56,880 nt of DNA from positions 18,454-75,333 of the forward strand of contig NZ_QYLP01000035.1 in assembly GCF_003614925.1 (NCBI RefSeq), written 5' to 3'. Positions 1 through 7,832 of this stretch are shown piece after piece. The number at the start of each line of letters is the position of its first letter. The first letter of the stretch is position 1. The translations under genes and the position numbers were made by a program. Under the pieces are notes generated by a model. The model ran no database searches. It was not told the origin of the DNA and saw only the letters and a list, made by a program, of their open reading frames with translations. Source of the stretch: Arthrobacter celericrescens (lineage in GTDB: Bacteria > Actinomycetota > Actinomycetes > Actinomycetales > Micrococcaceae).

Positions 1-376
1 CGACATGGCTGACCAGCATCAACTCCTGGAAGTCGTGCGGGGCCGCCGGGGCGACCGCGTCCGGAAACGACGGCTGGAGCATCACGTGGGAATGCGGCGA
101 CGGCTGCTGGTCCGCAGCGACGCCGGCGAAGAGCAGAAACGCCACGTGGAGTCCCTGCTGCGCCAGTCCGCAGAGAAGGAGCAGCACCCACACGGGCAGC
201 CGCAGCCGGGACAACAAAGAAGCGAACATGCTCAGCAGCGCAGCCAAGGCAAGGAGCGCCGGCGGCCAGGGCAGTGCCCCGCCGGAAGCCAGATGGGCCA
301 GCAGCCCCATCCCGGTGGCAACGGGGCCCAGCAGCCACGGCAGGTAGCGGACTGCCTGCATATCCCTTGATTCCAT
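1..376 (-). CDS. Partial membrane protein of unknown function (3' end outside window)
   Basis: On the minus strand an open frame starts at ATG 376 and runs off the left edge with no stop, so only about 125 N-terminal residues are visible. The product has three hydrophobic, probably membrane-spanning stretches (about residues 10-30, 34-55 and 57-80), followed by a Pro/His-rich segment (QQPSPHSHVMLQPSF) and FQELMLVSH. A second in-frame ATG at 361 is a possible start. The His/Met-rich segment could bind metal, but that is only an inference. I do not recognise the family, and the missing C-terminus prevents a better call. The plus-strand frame over the same bases has the composition of a shadow. 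Confidence 0.55.
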   Translation of the reverse strand, partial: MESRDMQAVRYLPWLLGPVATGMGLLAHLASGGALPWPPALLALAALLSMFASLLSRLRLPVWVLLLLCGLAQQGLHVAFLLFAGVAADQQPSPHSHVMLQPSFPDAVAPAAPHDFQELMLVSHV

Positions 377-714
377 GACCACTCCATGGTGCACGGGTAG
401 GACAGGTAAAGGGAACAAGTATCGCGCAGGTAATGACAGCTGGCAGGGCACCGAAAAACGAGTACAAACTACTCGGGCGTATGTTCCCACGCGTCCCTAT
501 TGTTTCTAGCAGCACGCAGGAAGCGTGTAGGCATCACGGGATGCCATCTGTCACGAGCTGGGCGGTGGAGATGGTGCACAGTTGGGGCGCGTCATGTGCC
601 AACGATCCGAGTGCGCGGATTTCATCAGTTGAAATGGCCGGCCAGAACGCAGAGGTCTTGGGGACTACAGGGACTCCGGGATCGGAATTTCCATAACTCA
701 TTGAGGAGTGAAGA
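377..714. other. Intergenic region, 338 bases, between divergent genes
   Basis: This holds the divergent promoters of the partial membrane gene (minus) and the secreted protein at 715 (plus). A short open frame (433-696) has no signal sequence, domain or good ribosome binding site, and I do not call it. The only clear structure is a 6-bp inverted repeat at 619-635. A GAGGAG ribosome binding site lies just before 715. Confidence 0.5.
619..635. promoter_or_regulatory. Short inverted repeat, possible operator
   Basis: ATTTCA (619-624) and TGAAAT (630-635) are perfect inverted arms separated by five bases. They lie about 80 bases before the start of the secreted protein at 715. Operator function is inferred from position only. 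Confidence 0.25.
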
Positions 715-1050
715 ATGAAGCGAATACTGGCCGCGGCTGCTGTTGCGGGCATGGTTTTCCTCGGCGGGGCCATGCCCGCCAGCGCTGCCCCTCCCGACGG
801 ACAACTCTGTCCGGAATGGGACTCGGGCCGGATTGACGTGACCGGCGACCACACGTCGATCACGTTGACGGCGCCGGCCGGCATGGTCATCACCGCGACC
901 TGCGTCAAGGCGGGTTCCGCGAACCAGGGCCTCGGCGCTGAGATCACCTACTACGATCCCGGAGTCACGAGCGTGACCGTCTGGCACACCTCCGGCAAGG
1001 ATCTGTCGCACTACTCAGTCATGTACGGTCCCGGCGGTCCCTCCAGCTAG
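715..1050 (+). CDS. Small secreted protein of unknown function
   Basis: A 111-residue protein with a typical Sec signal peptide: basic MKR start, hydrophobic core, cleavage expected after ASA near residue 24. The mature part (about 87 residues) has two cysteines (C31 and one in ATCVKAG) that could form a disulfide, and a beta-rich, Gly/Thr-rich composition. A GAGGAG ribosome binding site sits about 8 bases before the ATG. A strong hairpin terminator follows the stop, so the gene is probably monocistronic. I do not recognise a domain. It is likely an exported actinobacterial protein of restricted distribution. Confidence 0.8.
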   Translation: MKRILAAAAVAGMVFLGGAMPASAAPPDGQLCPEWDSGRIDVTGDHTSITLTAPAGMVITATCVKAGSANQGLGAEITYYDPGVTSVTVWHTSGKDLSHYSVMYGPGGPSS

Positions 1051-1071
1051 GCGGACACGACTGAGGGAAAG

Positions 1072-1113
1072 AGGAAGCTTCCGCGGGCATGCCCGTGGAA
1101 GCTTCCTGCTTTT
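1072..1113 (+). terminator. Rho-independent terminator of the secreted-protein gene
   Basis: An 11-base arm (1072-1082) and its exact complement (1097-1107) enclose a loop that itself contains GGGCATGCCC. The second arm is followed by GCTTTT. It lies about 20 bases after the stop at 1050. Confidence 0.85.
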
Positions 1114-1277
1114 AACCCGGATGGGTTAAAAGGGCCTGATTCGGGGCCGGAACTGCCGCCCGGGAAACGATAATGTTTTCTTGGACACACTATTCGTTGA
1201 AGCCGTGTACTATGCCCTAAACTCCTTCACTGAGGTGCCGGAATGGCACTGTGCAGCAACGAAAGCGAACCACACTA

Positions 1278-1580
1278 ATGGCTACCGATTACGACGCCCC
1301 ACGCAAGACTGAAGAAGAGTCTCCCGCCGAATCGCTCGAGGCCCTTCAGGCGTCGCGCGGCTCCGGTGCCCAGACTGCTGTCATCGATGTTGACGAGAAC
1401 GACACAGCTGAGGGCATCGACCTTCCGGGCGCCGATCTTTCCGGCGAAGAACTGACCGTTGTGGTTGTCCCGGAACAGTCCGATGAATTCACGTGTTCGT
1501 CCTGCTTCCTGGTCCGTCACCGCTCGCAGATCGCCTTGGAGAAGAACGGCCTCAAGTACTGCCACGACTGCGAAGGCTAA
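1278..1580 (+). CDS. DUF4193 family zinc-ribbon protein
   Basis: A 100-residue protein beginning MATDYDAPRK and containing LPGADLSGEEL and DEFTCSSCFLV, which are hallmarks of the actinobacterial DUF4193 family. Two cysteine pairs (CSSC and a C-terminal CHDC) form a probable zinc ribbon. The family is small, acidic and widespread in actinobacteria; its function is not established. The frame extends upstream to 1251, but MATDYD at 1278 is the conserved family start. The ribosome binding site is weak. It is followed at once by a terminator, so it is a single-gene unit. Confidence 0.92.
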   Translation: MATDYDAPRKTEEESPAESLEALQASRGSGAQTAVIDVDENDTAEGIDLPGADLSGEELTVVVVPEQSDEFTCSSCFLVRHRSQIALEKNGLKYCHDCEG

Positions 1581-1602
1581 GCTCCCGCATGCACTTAACA
1601 GG

Positions 1603-1642
1603 CCCCGCCTGCCGAATTGCCGGCCAGGCGGGGTTTCTTTTT
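1603..1642 (+). terminator. Terminator after the DUF4193 gene
   Basis: CCCCGCCTG (1603-1611) pairs with CAGGCGGGG (1625-1633). TTTCTTTTT follows directly, a canonical intrinsic terminator 22 bases after the stop. Confidence 0.9.
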
Positions 1643-1741
1643 GCCGGGGTTCCTTTCCTGGAACGGATCCATTAGCAGCGGGGTCTTGTATTACCCAGGG
1701 CAGGCTCCTACCCTCGGTACACGATCGTTCGAGGTTTCACA

Positions 1742-2746
1742 GTGGGGGTGACCGCCATGTGGCAGAACATCGTGCCCATGACCGTCCTCCAGCGCGCCCT
1801 GCGGGTTCTCCTCGGTTCCCTTTTCTTAGCTGTCGCCTGGGTCTTCGCCAGCGCCGCCTCAAGCTTCGCCTCGGACCTTTCTTCCTTGGTCTCCGACACG
1901 ACCCGGATAGTTCAGGACCAAGGGCCTGTGTCCGTGGATTCCACAGACTCTCTCGCGGGAGCGGTCCTCGAGCAGACCGTCGAGCCCCGGACCGTCGAGC
2001 CCCAGACCGTCGAGCCCCGGACCGTCGAGCCCCGGACCGTCGCCGACGTCGCGGCGACGGTGACCGGCGTGGCCGGCCAATCCGTAGCCCGTGCGTCATC
2101 CGTGGCGGACAGTTCGCTGGCAGCACTCGAAACCACCACCCGGAATCTGGCCTCCAGCGCGACATCGGTGACCCCAACAGCAGTGCAGCCTCTCGCCGAG
2201 CCGGTTGCCGCCGTCGTACGTTCTGTCGTCCATGACACGGCCACGGCTGTGAAACCGGTCCTCACGAAGGCGGCGTCCTTGCCGGCCCGCGTTGTCAGCG
2301 GTGTTGTGCCGGGCGTGGTGACGGTGCCGGCTTTGCCCGCGGTTCCAGCCAAGCCCGCAGCGGAATCGGCCGCCGGGGCTTCGGGAAACGTTGGCCCGGC
2401 GTCGCGTCCTGCGTTCGGCGCGGAGCAAGGCCCGGGCTTGGAGTCCTCCGAATCCCGCTCCTTGGGCACACGGCTCGTCGGGATCCCTGCGCCTTTTACT
2501 TCCGGGCAGCCGTCCGGAATGGCAGCGCCGGATCCTTCGAGCCGCCCGGACGGCCCTTCCCTGCCGTCGTCACCGCCCGCGGGAGCGGCGGGCAGCGCAA
2601 ACTCCGGAGGAACGCCCACCGCCCAGGCCGCCGCGACCTTCGATACTTTCGCCGTGCCGTTTAACGCGGCCAGCGAGCTCAGGACCGGCTCAAGCGGACC
2701 TGACCCCCAAGCCCTCAATCGCCACCCTGGTTTTTCTCCTGACTGA
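1742..2746 (+). CDS. Exported Ala/Val/Thr/Pro-rich low-complexity protein
   Basis: A 334-residue protein with an N-terminal hydrophobic segment (about residues 18-42, ending ASAASSFAS) that looks like a signal peptide or anchor. A long low-complexity region rich in Ala, Val, Thr and Pro follows. Four tandem TVEPR/TVEPQ units near residues 79-98 are encoded by exact 15-base repeats. The C-terminal third is Pro/Ser/Gly-rich and disordered in appearance. Start: GTG 1742 has GAGG 7 bases upstream; ATG 1757 is an equally good alternative. It lies 91 bases upstream of another exported low-complexity protein (2838), with a long hairpin between them. No known domain is visible; a cell-wall or surface role is inferred. 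Confidence 0.75.
   Translation: MGVTAMWQNIVPMTVLQRALRVLLGSLFLAVAWVFASAASSFASDLSSLVSDTTRIVQDQGPVSVDSTDSLAGAVLEQTVEPRTVEPQTVEPRTVEPRTVADVAATVTGVAGQSVARASSVADSSLAALETTTRNLASSATSVTPTAVQPLAEPVAAVVRSVVHDTATAVKPVLTKAASLPARVVSGVVPGVVTVPALPAVPAKPAAESAAGASGNVGPASRPAFGAEQGPGLESSESRSLGTRLVGIPAPFTSGQPSGMAAPDPSSRPDGPSLPSSPPAGAAGSANSGGTPTAQAAATFDTFAVPFNAASELRTGSSGPDPQALNRHPGFSPD
1976..2035 (+). repeat. Four tandem 15-bp repeats inside a coding region
   Basis: Four consecutive 15-base units begin at 1976, 1991, 2006 and 2021. They differ by one base (CCCCGG or CCCCAG). A partial fifth unit starts at 2036. They encode TVEPR, TVEPQ, TVEPR, TVEPR. Because the unit is a multiple of three, copy-number change would alter length without shifting frame. 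Confidence 0.9.
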
Positions 2747-2813
2747 ATGATCACCCGCGGTCCGCTGTGACCGCATCAGCCATGTCTGCCTGAACAAGGC
2801 GGACGATCATTCA
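2744..2813 (+). promoter_or_regulatory. Intercistronic long hairpin between two exported-protein genes
   Basis: TGAATGATC (2744-2752, overlapping the upstream stop codon) pairs with GATCATTCA (2805-2813). Inside it GTCCGC (2760-2765) pairs with GCGGAC (2799-2804), giving 15 base pairs with one left-side bulge. No T-tract follows, so it may be an mRNA processing or stability element, or a weak terminator. Confidence 0.6.
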
Positions 2814-2837
2814 AGCTCATTTCAGGAGAAGAACGAC

Positions 2838-3899
2838 ATGCAAAACTTCATGCGCAGGGGCCTTTATGGTGCCCTGCTTGCAGGCGGAGTCATGCTCGTC
2901 GGGGCCGCCGCGGCATCCGCTGCGGACACGTCCGACAGCCAAGGGGGAAATCTGCAAATAACCCTTGGCACAGCGGCTCCGGAACAGCAGTCCGACGGCG
3001 TTGTGAGCGTCCAGCTCGGAACCCTCGGGACGGGAACGTCATCGTCGTCGACGAGCCAGCCAACAAATGCGGTGGTCTCGCTCGATGGCCTGGCAGCGCC
3101 TACCGGCACGCCGGCTATCACCACATCCGGGACGCAGACCCGGCCCGCTGACGCGGCGGTGTCGCTTGGTTCGCAGGACGCCGGGACGGCGGGTCCGGCG
3201 GCGGGTGGCACCGCAGCGGCGGCTCCAACAGCCGGGACGGCAACAGTCTCGCTCGGTAGCGTGGCGGCGCCCACCGCTGGCACGCCGCGGGTACCCGCGA
3301 TTGGCACGGGGACGCTTGGCGCCGTCGGTGGCACGGGGACAAGCGTCCTCGGCAATTCCGGCGGATCCGCAACCGGAGTTCTGGCCGGAACCGGAGCCGG
3401 CGTCCTTTCGAACACAGGCGTCCTTGGCAATACAGGACTCCTTGGCACCGCCAACTCCGGCGGAAAACAGAACGGTGGAAGCAATGTTCAAAATGGCGCT
3501 GACAACACGAACAGAGCCGTTCCCACGGTGGTTCGGTTCCTCAACGGCCTGCTGGGGGGTCTCAGCACAGGGCGTAGTGATGGTGGGAGCGCTGGCGGCA
3601 CCGGCGGAGACCCGGGATCCGGCAGCGGATCTGCTCCGGGGATTGATGTTGTAGCCGACGGCGGCACGAAGGGTTCGGGCGCCGCGAACGGCACCGGGGC
3701 CGCCACCCTTGCGGTGGTCCCTGGCGCAGGCGTGGCAACGCCCCTCGGCCTGTGCACAGCGCTCGCTGCTTCGATTGCCCGGCCCCTCGGCGCCGACCTC
3801 TGGGTGGTGCTGATGGGCCTGCTTGTCGGGTTCGTGGTGCTGAGCGCACTGGCAAAGCGCGTGAAGCCGTTCGCGGGCGTCGCCAAGGCAGCCCGGTAA
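2838..3899 (+). CDS. Exported low-complexity surface protein with C-terminal membrane anchor
   Basis: A 353-residue protein with a clear signal peptide (cleavage near ASA, residue 29). A long Gly/Ala/Thr/Ser-rich region follows, then a hydrophobic segment near the C-terminus (about residues 318-338, LWVVLMGLLVGFVVLSALA) and a basic tail (KRVKPF). This is the layout of a protein tethered to the membrane after export. A motif recurs four times in the first half (VSVQLG, VSLDG, VSLGS, VSLGS), followed by GVLSNTG/GVLGNTG/GLLGTAN repeats. An AGGAG ribosome binding site precedes the ATG. No LPXTG sorting motif is present. No family recognised. Confidence 0.8.
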   Translation: MQNFMRRGLYGALLAGGVMLVGAAAASAADTSDSQGGNLQITLGTAAPEQQSDGVVSVQLGTLGTGTSSSSTSQPTNAVVSLDGLAAPTGTPAITTSGTQTRPADAAVSLGSQDAGTAGPAAGGTAAAAPTAGTATVSLGSVAAPTAGTPRVPAIGTGTLGAVGGTGTSVLGNSGGSATGVLAGTGAGVLSNTGVLGNTGLLGTANSGGKQNGGSNVQNGADNTNRAVPTVVRFLNGLLGGLSTGRSDGGSAGGTGGDPGSGSGSAPGIDVVADGGTKGSGAANGTGAATLAVVPGAGVATPLGLCTALAASIARPLGADLWVVLMGLLVGFVVLSALAKRVKPFAGVAKAAR

Positions 3900-3927
3900 T
3901 CCACCTCCAGTAGCCGGTCCGGGAGGT

Positions 3928-3952
3928 GGCCCCGTTGCTGGGGGACGGGGCC
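3928..3952 (+). terminator. Possible terminator hairpin without a T-tract
   Basis: GGCCCCGT (3928-3935) pairs with ACGGGGCC (3945-3952), about 30 bases after the stop at 3899. The following bases are CCCTCACC rather than T-rich, so termination may be weak or factor-dependent. Confidence 0.4.
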
Positions 3953-4193
3953 CCCTCACCGGCGACGGCGAGACATGGACGGCCAACTTAAGGAGAAAGG
4001 AGAGCCGCCCCGAAAACCGGCGGGCCGGCGTCGTTATCCCGCATAACGAACGGGGTCTCGAAAGCCCCGCAGCAGCCCGGAAAACGGCCAAATAAAGCCT
4101 CCGGGATGACACTCCGTGACCCGTCCGCGGGCCGTTTAACAGTTGTGCGCCGAAGCGGATACGAGCCGTCTTTACGGGCCAAAACGCTCCTAA

Positions 4194-4217
4194 CCTTGAG
4201 GTATCAATCACTCAAGG
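4194..4217 (+). promoter_or_regulatory. Hairpin overlapping the ribosome binding site of the AMIN-like gene
   Basis: CCTTGAG (4194-4200) is the exact complement of CTCAAGG (4211-4217), with a 10-base loop. The right arm overlaps the start of the AAGGGAGG ribosome binding site used by the ATG at 4231, so it could reduce translation. Alternatively it is a DNA operator. Confidence 0.4.
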
Positions 4218-4230
4218 GAGGTGGCCCACA

Positions 4231-4776
4231 ATGAAAAAGGTTTACACCTGGCTCGCAGCACTGGCCATGGCTGCCGGTCTTGGTCTCATCGCTCCGGGGC
4301 CCGCTTCGGCGGCCTCATACTGCGGCATCACCTGGGGGTCGTTGGCAAAGACCAACGCCGCGATGTCCGGTGCACAAGTAACAAATGTCAGAACAGGTCA
4401 GCAGCCCTGCTTCGACCGCCTGGTAATCGACCTCAACGGCAAAGTCGCCGGCTACACGGTCAGGTATGTTTCCCAGGTGGTCCAGGACGGCTCGGGGTTT
4501 CCCGTTCCACTTCGGGGCGGCGCCTTCATCCAGGTCACGGTGAACGCTCCTGCGTACAACACCAGCGGCCAGGCCACGTACAACCCTGCCAACAAGAAGG
4601 AACTGAGCAACGTCTCCGGGTACCAGACCTTCCGGCAGGTGGCATGGGCGGGCAGCTTCGAAGGCTATACCTCGCTGGGCCTGGGCGTCCGGGCACGGCT
4701 CCCGTTCCGGGTCTTCACCCTGGCAGGGCCGGGAACCGGTTCACGGCTGGTGGTGGACGTGGCGCACTTCTGGTGA
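4231..4776 (+). CDS. Secreted AMIN-like domain protein
   Basis: A 181-residue protein with a signal peptide (cleaved near PASA, residue 27), so exported. The mature part contains FDRLVIDLNGKVAGYTVRYV, VTVNAP, FRQVAWAGSFEGYTSLGLGVR and a C-terminal RLVVDVAHFW. This is the pattern of the actinobacterial AMIN-like domain, related to peptidoglycan-binding AMIN domains. Two cysteines (CGITW and QPCFDR) may form a disulfide. It lacks the lipobox found in many relatives, so it is probably free rather than lipid-anchored. A strong ribosome binding site precedes ATG and a terminator follows, so it is likely monocistronic. A cell-envelope role is inferred from the fold. Confidence 0.8.
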   Translation: MKKVYTWLAALAMAAGLGLIAPGPASAASYCGITWGSLAKTNAAMSGAQVTNVRTGQQPCFDRLVIDLNGKVAGYTVRYVSQVVQDGSGFPVPLRGGAFIQVTVNAPAYNTSGQATYNPANKKELSNVSGYQTFRQVAWAGSFEGYTSLGLGVRARLPFRVFTLAGPGTGSRLVVDVAHFW

Positions 4777-4820
4777 GCCGCCAAGCCCCTGAAAAGGTGA
4801 CGCTGGACGAATGACACAGT

Positions 4821-4857
4821 GAAGCCCTGGCCCGGATATCCGGACCAGGGCTTCTCT
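4821..4857. terminator. Terminator between convergent genes
   Basis: GAAGCCCTGG (4821-4830) pairs with CCAGGGCTTC (4845-4854) around an inner CCGG/CCGG stem, then TCT. It lies between the AMIN-like gene (plus) and the APC permease (minus, stop at 4931) and may serve both. Confidence 0.7.
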
Positions 4858-4930
4858 GCGAGCAAGCGCTCAGGCTGCGCCGCTCTTTCCGACGCTGTGC
4901 TGTTCAGACGCGCGGCTCAGACGTCGAAAG

Positions 4931-6469
4931 TCACTCTGGAACCACCAGCGCGGGGGTGTCCTTGCGGATGGTTTCGCCCTTGAAGAAGCCGGGGCGAAGA
5001 CGGGCCTGGATGAGCATGCAGACCACGCCCAGGGCCAGGATGCCGACGCCGAGGATGAACACCAGGCCCACGCCGCCGACTTCCGAACCGCTGCCGAACT
5101 CCGGCGCCCAGCTGTCCATGGCAGTCTGGAAGAACACCACGAACAGGCCGATGCCGCCGAGCACCGGGCAGAGTCCGCGGAGCACGAAGTTGCGTGCGCT
5201 GCTGAAGATGCTGTTGCGGAAGTACCAGGCGCAGGCGATCGCGGTGAGTCCGTAGTAGAAGCAGATCATCAGGCCCAGGGCCAGGATGGTGTCGTTGAGG
5301 ACGTTCTCGCTGATGACGTGCATGATCGCGTAGAAGCCCGCAGAGAGGACGCCAGCGGCGATAGTGGCGAATCCCGGCGTCGAGAACTTTCCGCTCATGT
5401 GGGCGAACGGCTTGGGCAGGGCGCCGTAGTGCGCCATGGCCAGCAGGCTGCGGGACGGGGCGGTCATGGTGGACTGCAGGGAGGCCGCGGAGCTCGACAG
5501 CACGGCCAGCGACATCAGGATGGCCAGCGGGCCCATGACGGGGGAGGCCAGCGCGGTGAAGATGTTTGCGTGGTTCTCTTCGTTGTTCAGGCCCACGCCG
5601 GAGTCGCCGACGCCGGCGAACATCATGGTGGCGATGGTCACCACGAGGTAGATGCCCAGGACGGCGAGTGCGGTCAGGGTGCCGGCGAGGCCGGCGGTCT
5701 TCTTGCCGTTGGCGGTTTCCTCGTTGACGGTGAGGCAGACGTCCCAGCCCCAGTAGACGAAGATCGACAGGGAGATGCCGGCCGCGATCTGGCCGAAGCT
5801 TTCAACCTTGCTGACATCGAACCAATCCCAGCTGAAGGCGATGGCGGTTTCCGAGGCGGACCAGTTGGCGAAGGCCATCACGGCGAAGAGGCCGAGGGCG
5901 AGGACCTGGAAGCCCACCAGGCCGTACTGGACGATCTTGGTGGTGTGCAGGCCGCGGTAGCTGACCCACACGGACAGTCCCACGAACACCAGGCAGGTGA
6001 TGACGTTGAGCAGCTTGTCCGAAGCGAGGTCGGCGATGCCCGGATTGCCCAGCAGTTGCGAGAGGAACAGGTAGAAGAAGTCCACTGCCACGCCGGCCAG
6101 GTTGGACAGCACGATGATGTTGGCGGCCAGCAGGCCCCAGCCGCCCATCCAGCCCACCCATGGTCCGAAGGCCTTGGTGACCCAGGTGAAGGTGGTGCCG
6201 CTGTCCGGCGAGTCGGCGTTGAGTTCGCGGTACGCGAGGGAGACGAGGATCATCGGGATGAAACCGATGAGGAAGATGGCGGGAAGTTGCAGGCCTACGG
6301 TTGCCACGGTGGGGCCGAGGGCGCCGGTCAGGGTGTAGGCGGGGGCGATGGTGGAGATGCCGAGGACGACGACGGCGAGCAGGCCGAGCTGCCCCGTCTT
6401 CAGTCCTTTGCCGCTGATTTTGTGCTCGGAGCCGGCGGCGCTGCCGCCCCGGTTGATTGTCTGGCTCAT
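4931..6469 (-). CDS. APC-family amino acid permease
   Basis: A 512-residue integral membrane protein with about 12 hydrophobic segments, the usual length for amino acid-polyamine-organocation transporters. It opens with the family signature region LGISTIAPAYTLTGALGP and AYRELNADSPDSGTTFTWV, where the APC substrate-binding unwound helix lies. It contains YWGWDVCLTVNEETANGKKTAG, as in other APC members. It probably imports an amino acid or amine by proton symport; the substrate cannot be read from the sequence. It is transcribed alone, with a perfect palindrome about 75 bases upstream of ATG 6469. Confidence 0.88.
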   Translation of the reverse strand: MSQTINRGGSAAGSEHKISGKGLKTGQLGLLAVVVLGISTIAPAYTLTGALGPTVATVGLQLPAIFLIGFIPMILVSLAYRELNADSPDSGTTFTWVTKAFGPWVGWMGGWGLLAANIIVLSNLAGVAVDFFYLFLSQLLGNPGIADLASDKLLNVITCLVFVGLSVWVSYRGLHTTKIVQYGLVGFQVLALGLFAVMAFANWSASETAIAFSWDWFDVSKVESFGQIAAGISLSIFVYWGWDVCLTVNEETANGKKTAGLAGTLTALAVLGIYLVVTIATMMFAGVGDSGVGLNNEENHANIFTALASPVMGPLAILMSLAVLSSSAASLQSTMTAPSRSLLAMAHYGALPKPFAHMSGKFSTPGFATIAAGVLSAGFYAIMHVISENVLNDTILALGLMICFYYGLTAIACAWYFRNSIFSSARNFVLRGLCPVLGGIGLFVVFFQTAMDSWAPEFGSGSEVGGVGLVFILGVGILALGVVCMLIQARLRPGFFKGETIRKDTPALVVPE

Positions 6470-6543
6470 ATGGGCCCTTTCTAGCTGGCCGGGCGTCGTC
6501 GGGGAGGACGTTGGGTTGCCGCGCAGCCATTGAGATAGGAATC

Positions 6544-6568
6544 ACTAAATGAATAGCGTTCATTTAGT
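6544..6568. promoter_or_regulatory. Perfect 10-bp inverted repeat, probable operator
   Basis: ACTAAATGAA (6544-6553) and TTCATTTAGT (6559-6568) are perfect inverted arms with a 5-base spacer TAGCG. This is the size and symmetry of a TetR/GntR/MarR-type operator. It is AT-rich against a GC-rich background and lies upstream of the APC permease, in the intergenic space after the ABC ATPase gene. No adjacent regulator gene is present. Confidence 0.6.
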
Positions 6569-6680
6569 ATGGACGCAGAGGAGTCCCAATGCAAGCTGGA
6601 TCACTTTTTTGCTTGTTTGTTTGGCCTGTGCAGGATTGCCGAACGGCCTCCGGGGCGGGGTTCCGCCGCGGAGGCTGCGC

Positions 6681-7832
6681 CTAGTTTTCGACCGGGAAGG
6701 CCACGCCTTCGCCCACCACACGCAGGCACAGTTCCGTGCCCGGCTTCGTGATGGATGCGTTCCAGTGCCGGATGGTGATGACTTCCCCGCCACCGGGGAA
6801 GCGGTGGTCGGAGGCGGCGGTGGACTTCGGAGCCAGGCGGATCCGGACGGTGGTTTCCGGGCCGAAGTAGTCGGTGTCCACCACCACGCCGCGGATCGGG
6901 CCGTCCGGGGCGATCCGGATCTGTTCGGGCCGGAGCATCAGCTGCACGGCGCCCTGCGCCGGCGGGCGGCGCACCGGGATGCCGCCCAGTGAACAGGTCG
7001 CCAGCGAGCCTTCCATCCAGGCGTCCAGGATGACCGCATCCCCGAGGAATTCCGCGGTGGCGCGGTCTGCCGGCCGGGTGTAGACCACGAAGGGGTTGCC
7101 GATTTGGGCCAGCTTTCCGCCGCGCATGATCGCTACCTGGTCGGCGAAGGACAGCGCTTCGGCTTGGTCGTGGGTGACCAGGATGGTGGTGACTCCGGCC
7201 TCGTTCAGGACGTTGGCCACGGCCCGGCGGGTGGCTACCCGGAGGCCGGCATCCAGTGCCGAGAACGGCTCGTCGAGGAGCATCAGCTCGGGCTTGCGTG
7301 CCAGCGCCCGGGCGAGGGCGATGCGCTGCTGCTGCCCGCCGGACAGCTGGTGCGGGCGCCGCTTCGCCATGGCGGCGTCGAGGGAAACCATCTCGAGCAG
7401 CTCGGCGACCCGGGCGCGCACGGCCCGGCGGCCGCCGTCGAGCGCTGAGTGGTCAAGGCCGAAGGCGATGTTCTGCCCCACCGTCAGGTGCGGGAACAGC
7501 GCGCCGTCCTGCGCCACATAGCCCACGTGCCGCTTGTGGGCCGGCTGCCAGGCGCCGTTGCCGGCCACCTGCCGGCCGTTGAGGCCGATCGAGCCGGTAT
7601 CCGGGTGCTCGAAGCCCGCGATCAGGCGCAGGAGGGTGGTCTTGCCCGATCCGGAGGGCCCGACGATCGCGGTGGTGCCGCCCTTCGCGACCGAGAGGTT
7701 GACTCCCTTCAGCACCGACTGGGTGCCGAAGTTCTTGGTGACATCCGTGATGTCCAGGTGCGGGTCCGTGGTCGAAGCGATGGCCGGGGCGATGCGCGGA
7801 GCGGGAAGGCGGGAAGGGGATTGTTCGGTCAC
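6681..7832 (-). CDS. fbpC: Iron(III) ABC transporter ATP-binding protein (FbpC type)
   Basis: A 383-residue ATPase that powers import through the neighbouring permease. Visible motifs are Walker [10 protein letters not shown]-loop YVAQDG, signature [15 protein letters not shown], Walker [13 protein letters not shown] and the switch histidine in LVTHD. A C-terminal TOBE-like region follows (about residues 260-383, [12 protein letters not shown]), typical of the FbpC/PotA/CysA group. The GTG start at 7832 overlaps the permease stop by GTGA, showing translational coupling; the frame continues upstream but without a start. It is the last gene of the fbpA-fbpB-fbpC operon. Ferric iron as substrate is inferred from the binding protein and the IdeR-like box. 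Confidence 0.9.
   Translation of the reverse strand: MTEQSPSRLPAPRIAPAIASTTDPHLDITDVTKNFGTQSVLKGVNLSVAKGGTTAIVGPSGSGKTTLLRLIAGFEHPDTGSIGLNGRQVAGNGAWQPAHKRHVGYVAQDGALFPHLTVGQNIAFGLDHSALDGGRRAVRARVAELLEMVSLDAAMAKRRPHQLSGGQQQRIALARALARKPELMLLDEPFSALDAGLRVATRRAVANVLNEAGVTTILVTHDQAEALSFADQVAIMRGGKLAQIGNPFVVYTRPADRATAEFLGDAVILDAWMEGSLATCSLGGIPVRRPPAQGAVQLMLRPEQIRIAPDGPIRGVVVDTDYFGPETTVRIRLAPKSTAASDHRFPGGGEVITIRHWNASITKPGTELCLRVVGEGVAFPVEN

Larger units (their letters stand above)
3900..4230. other. Intergenic region, 331 bases
   Basis: It holds a GC-rich hairpin just after the 2838-3899 gene and a hairpin at 4194-4217 next to the start of the AMIN-like gene. A short minus-strand frame (3988-4182) has no domain or ribosome binding site and is not called. 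The rest shows no recognisable structure. Confidence 0.5.

Noticed and set aside
433..696. 87-codon plus-strand frame in the first intergenic region
   Set aside because: No signal sequence, domain or ribosome binding site, and a random-like composition.
3988..4182. 64-codon minus-strand frame between two exported-protein genes
   Set aside because: No ribosome binding site or domain, and the composition is not protein-like.
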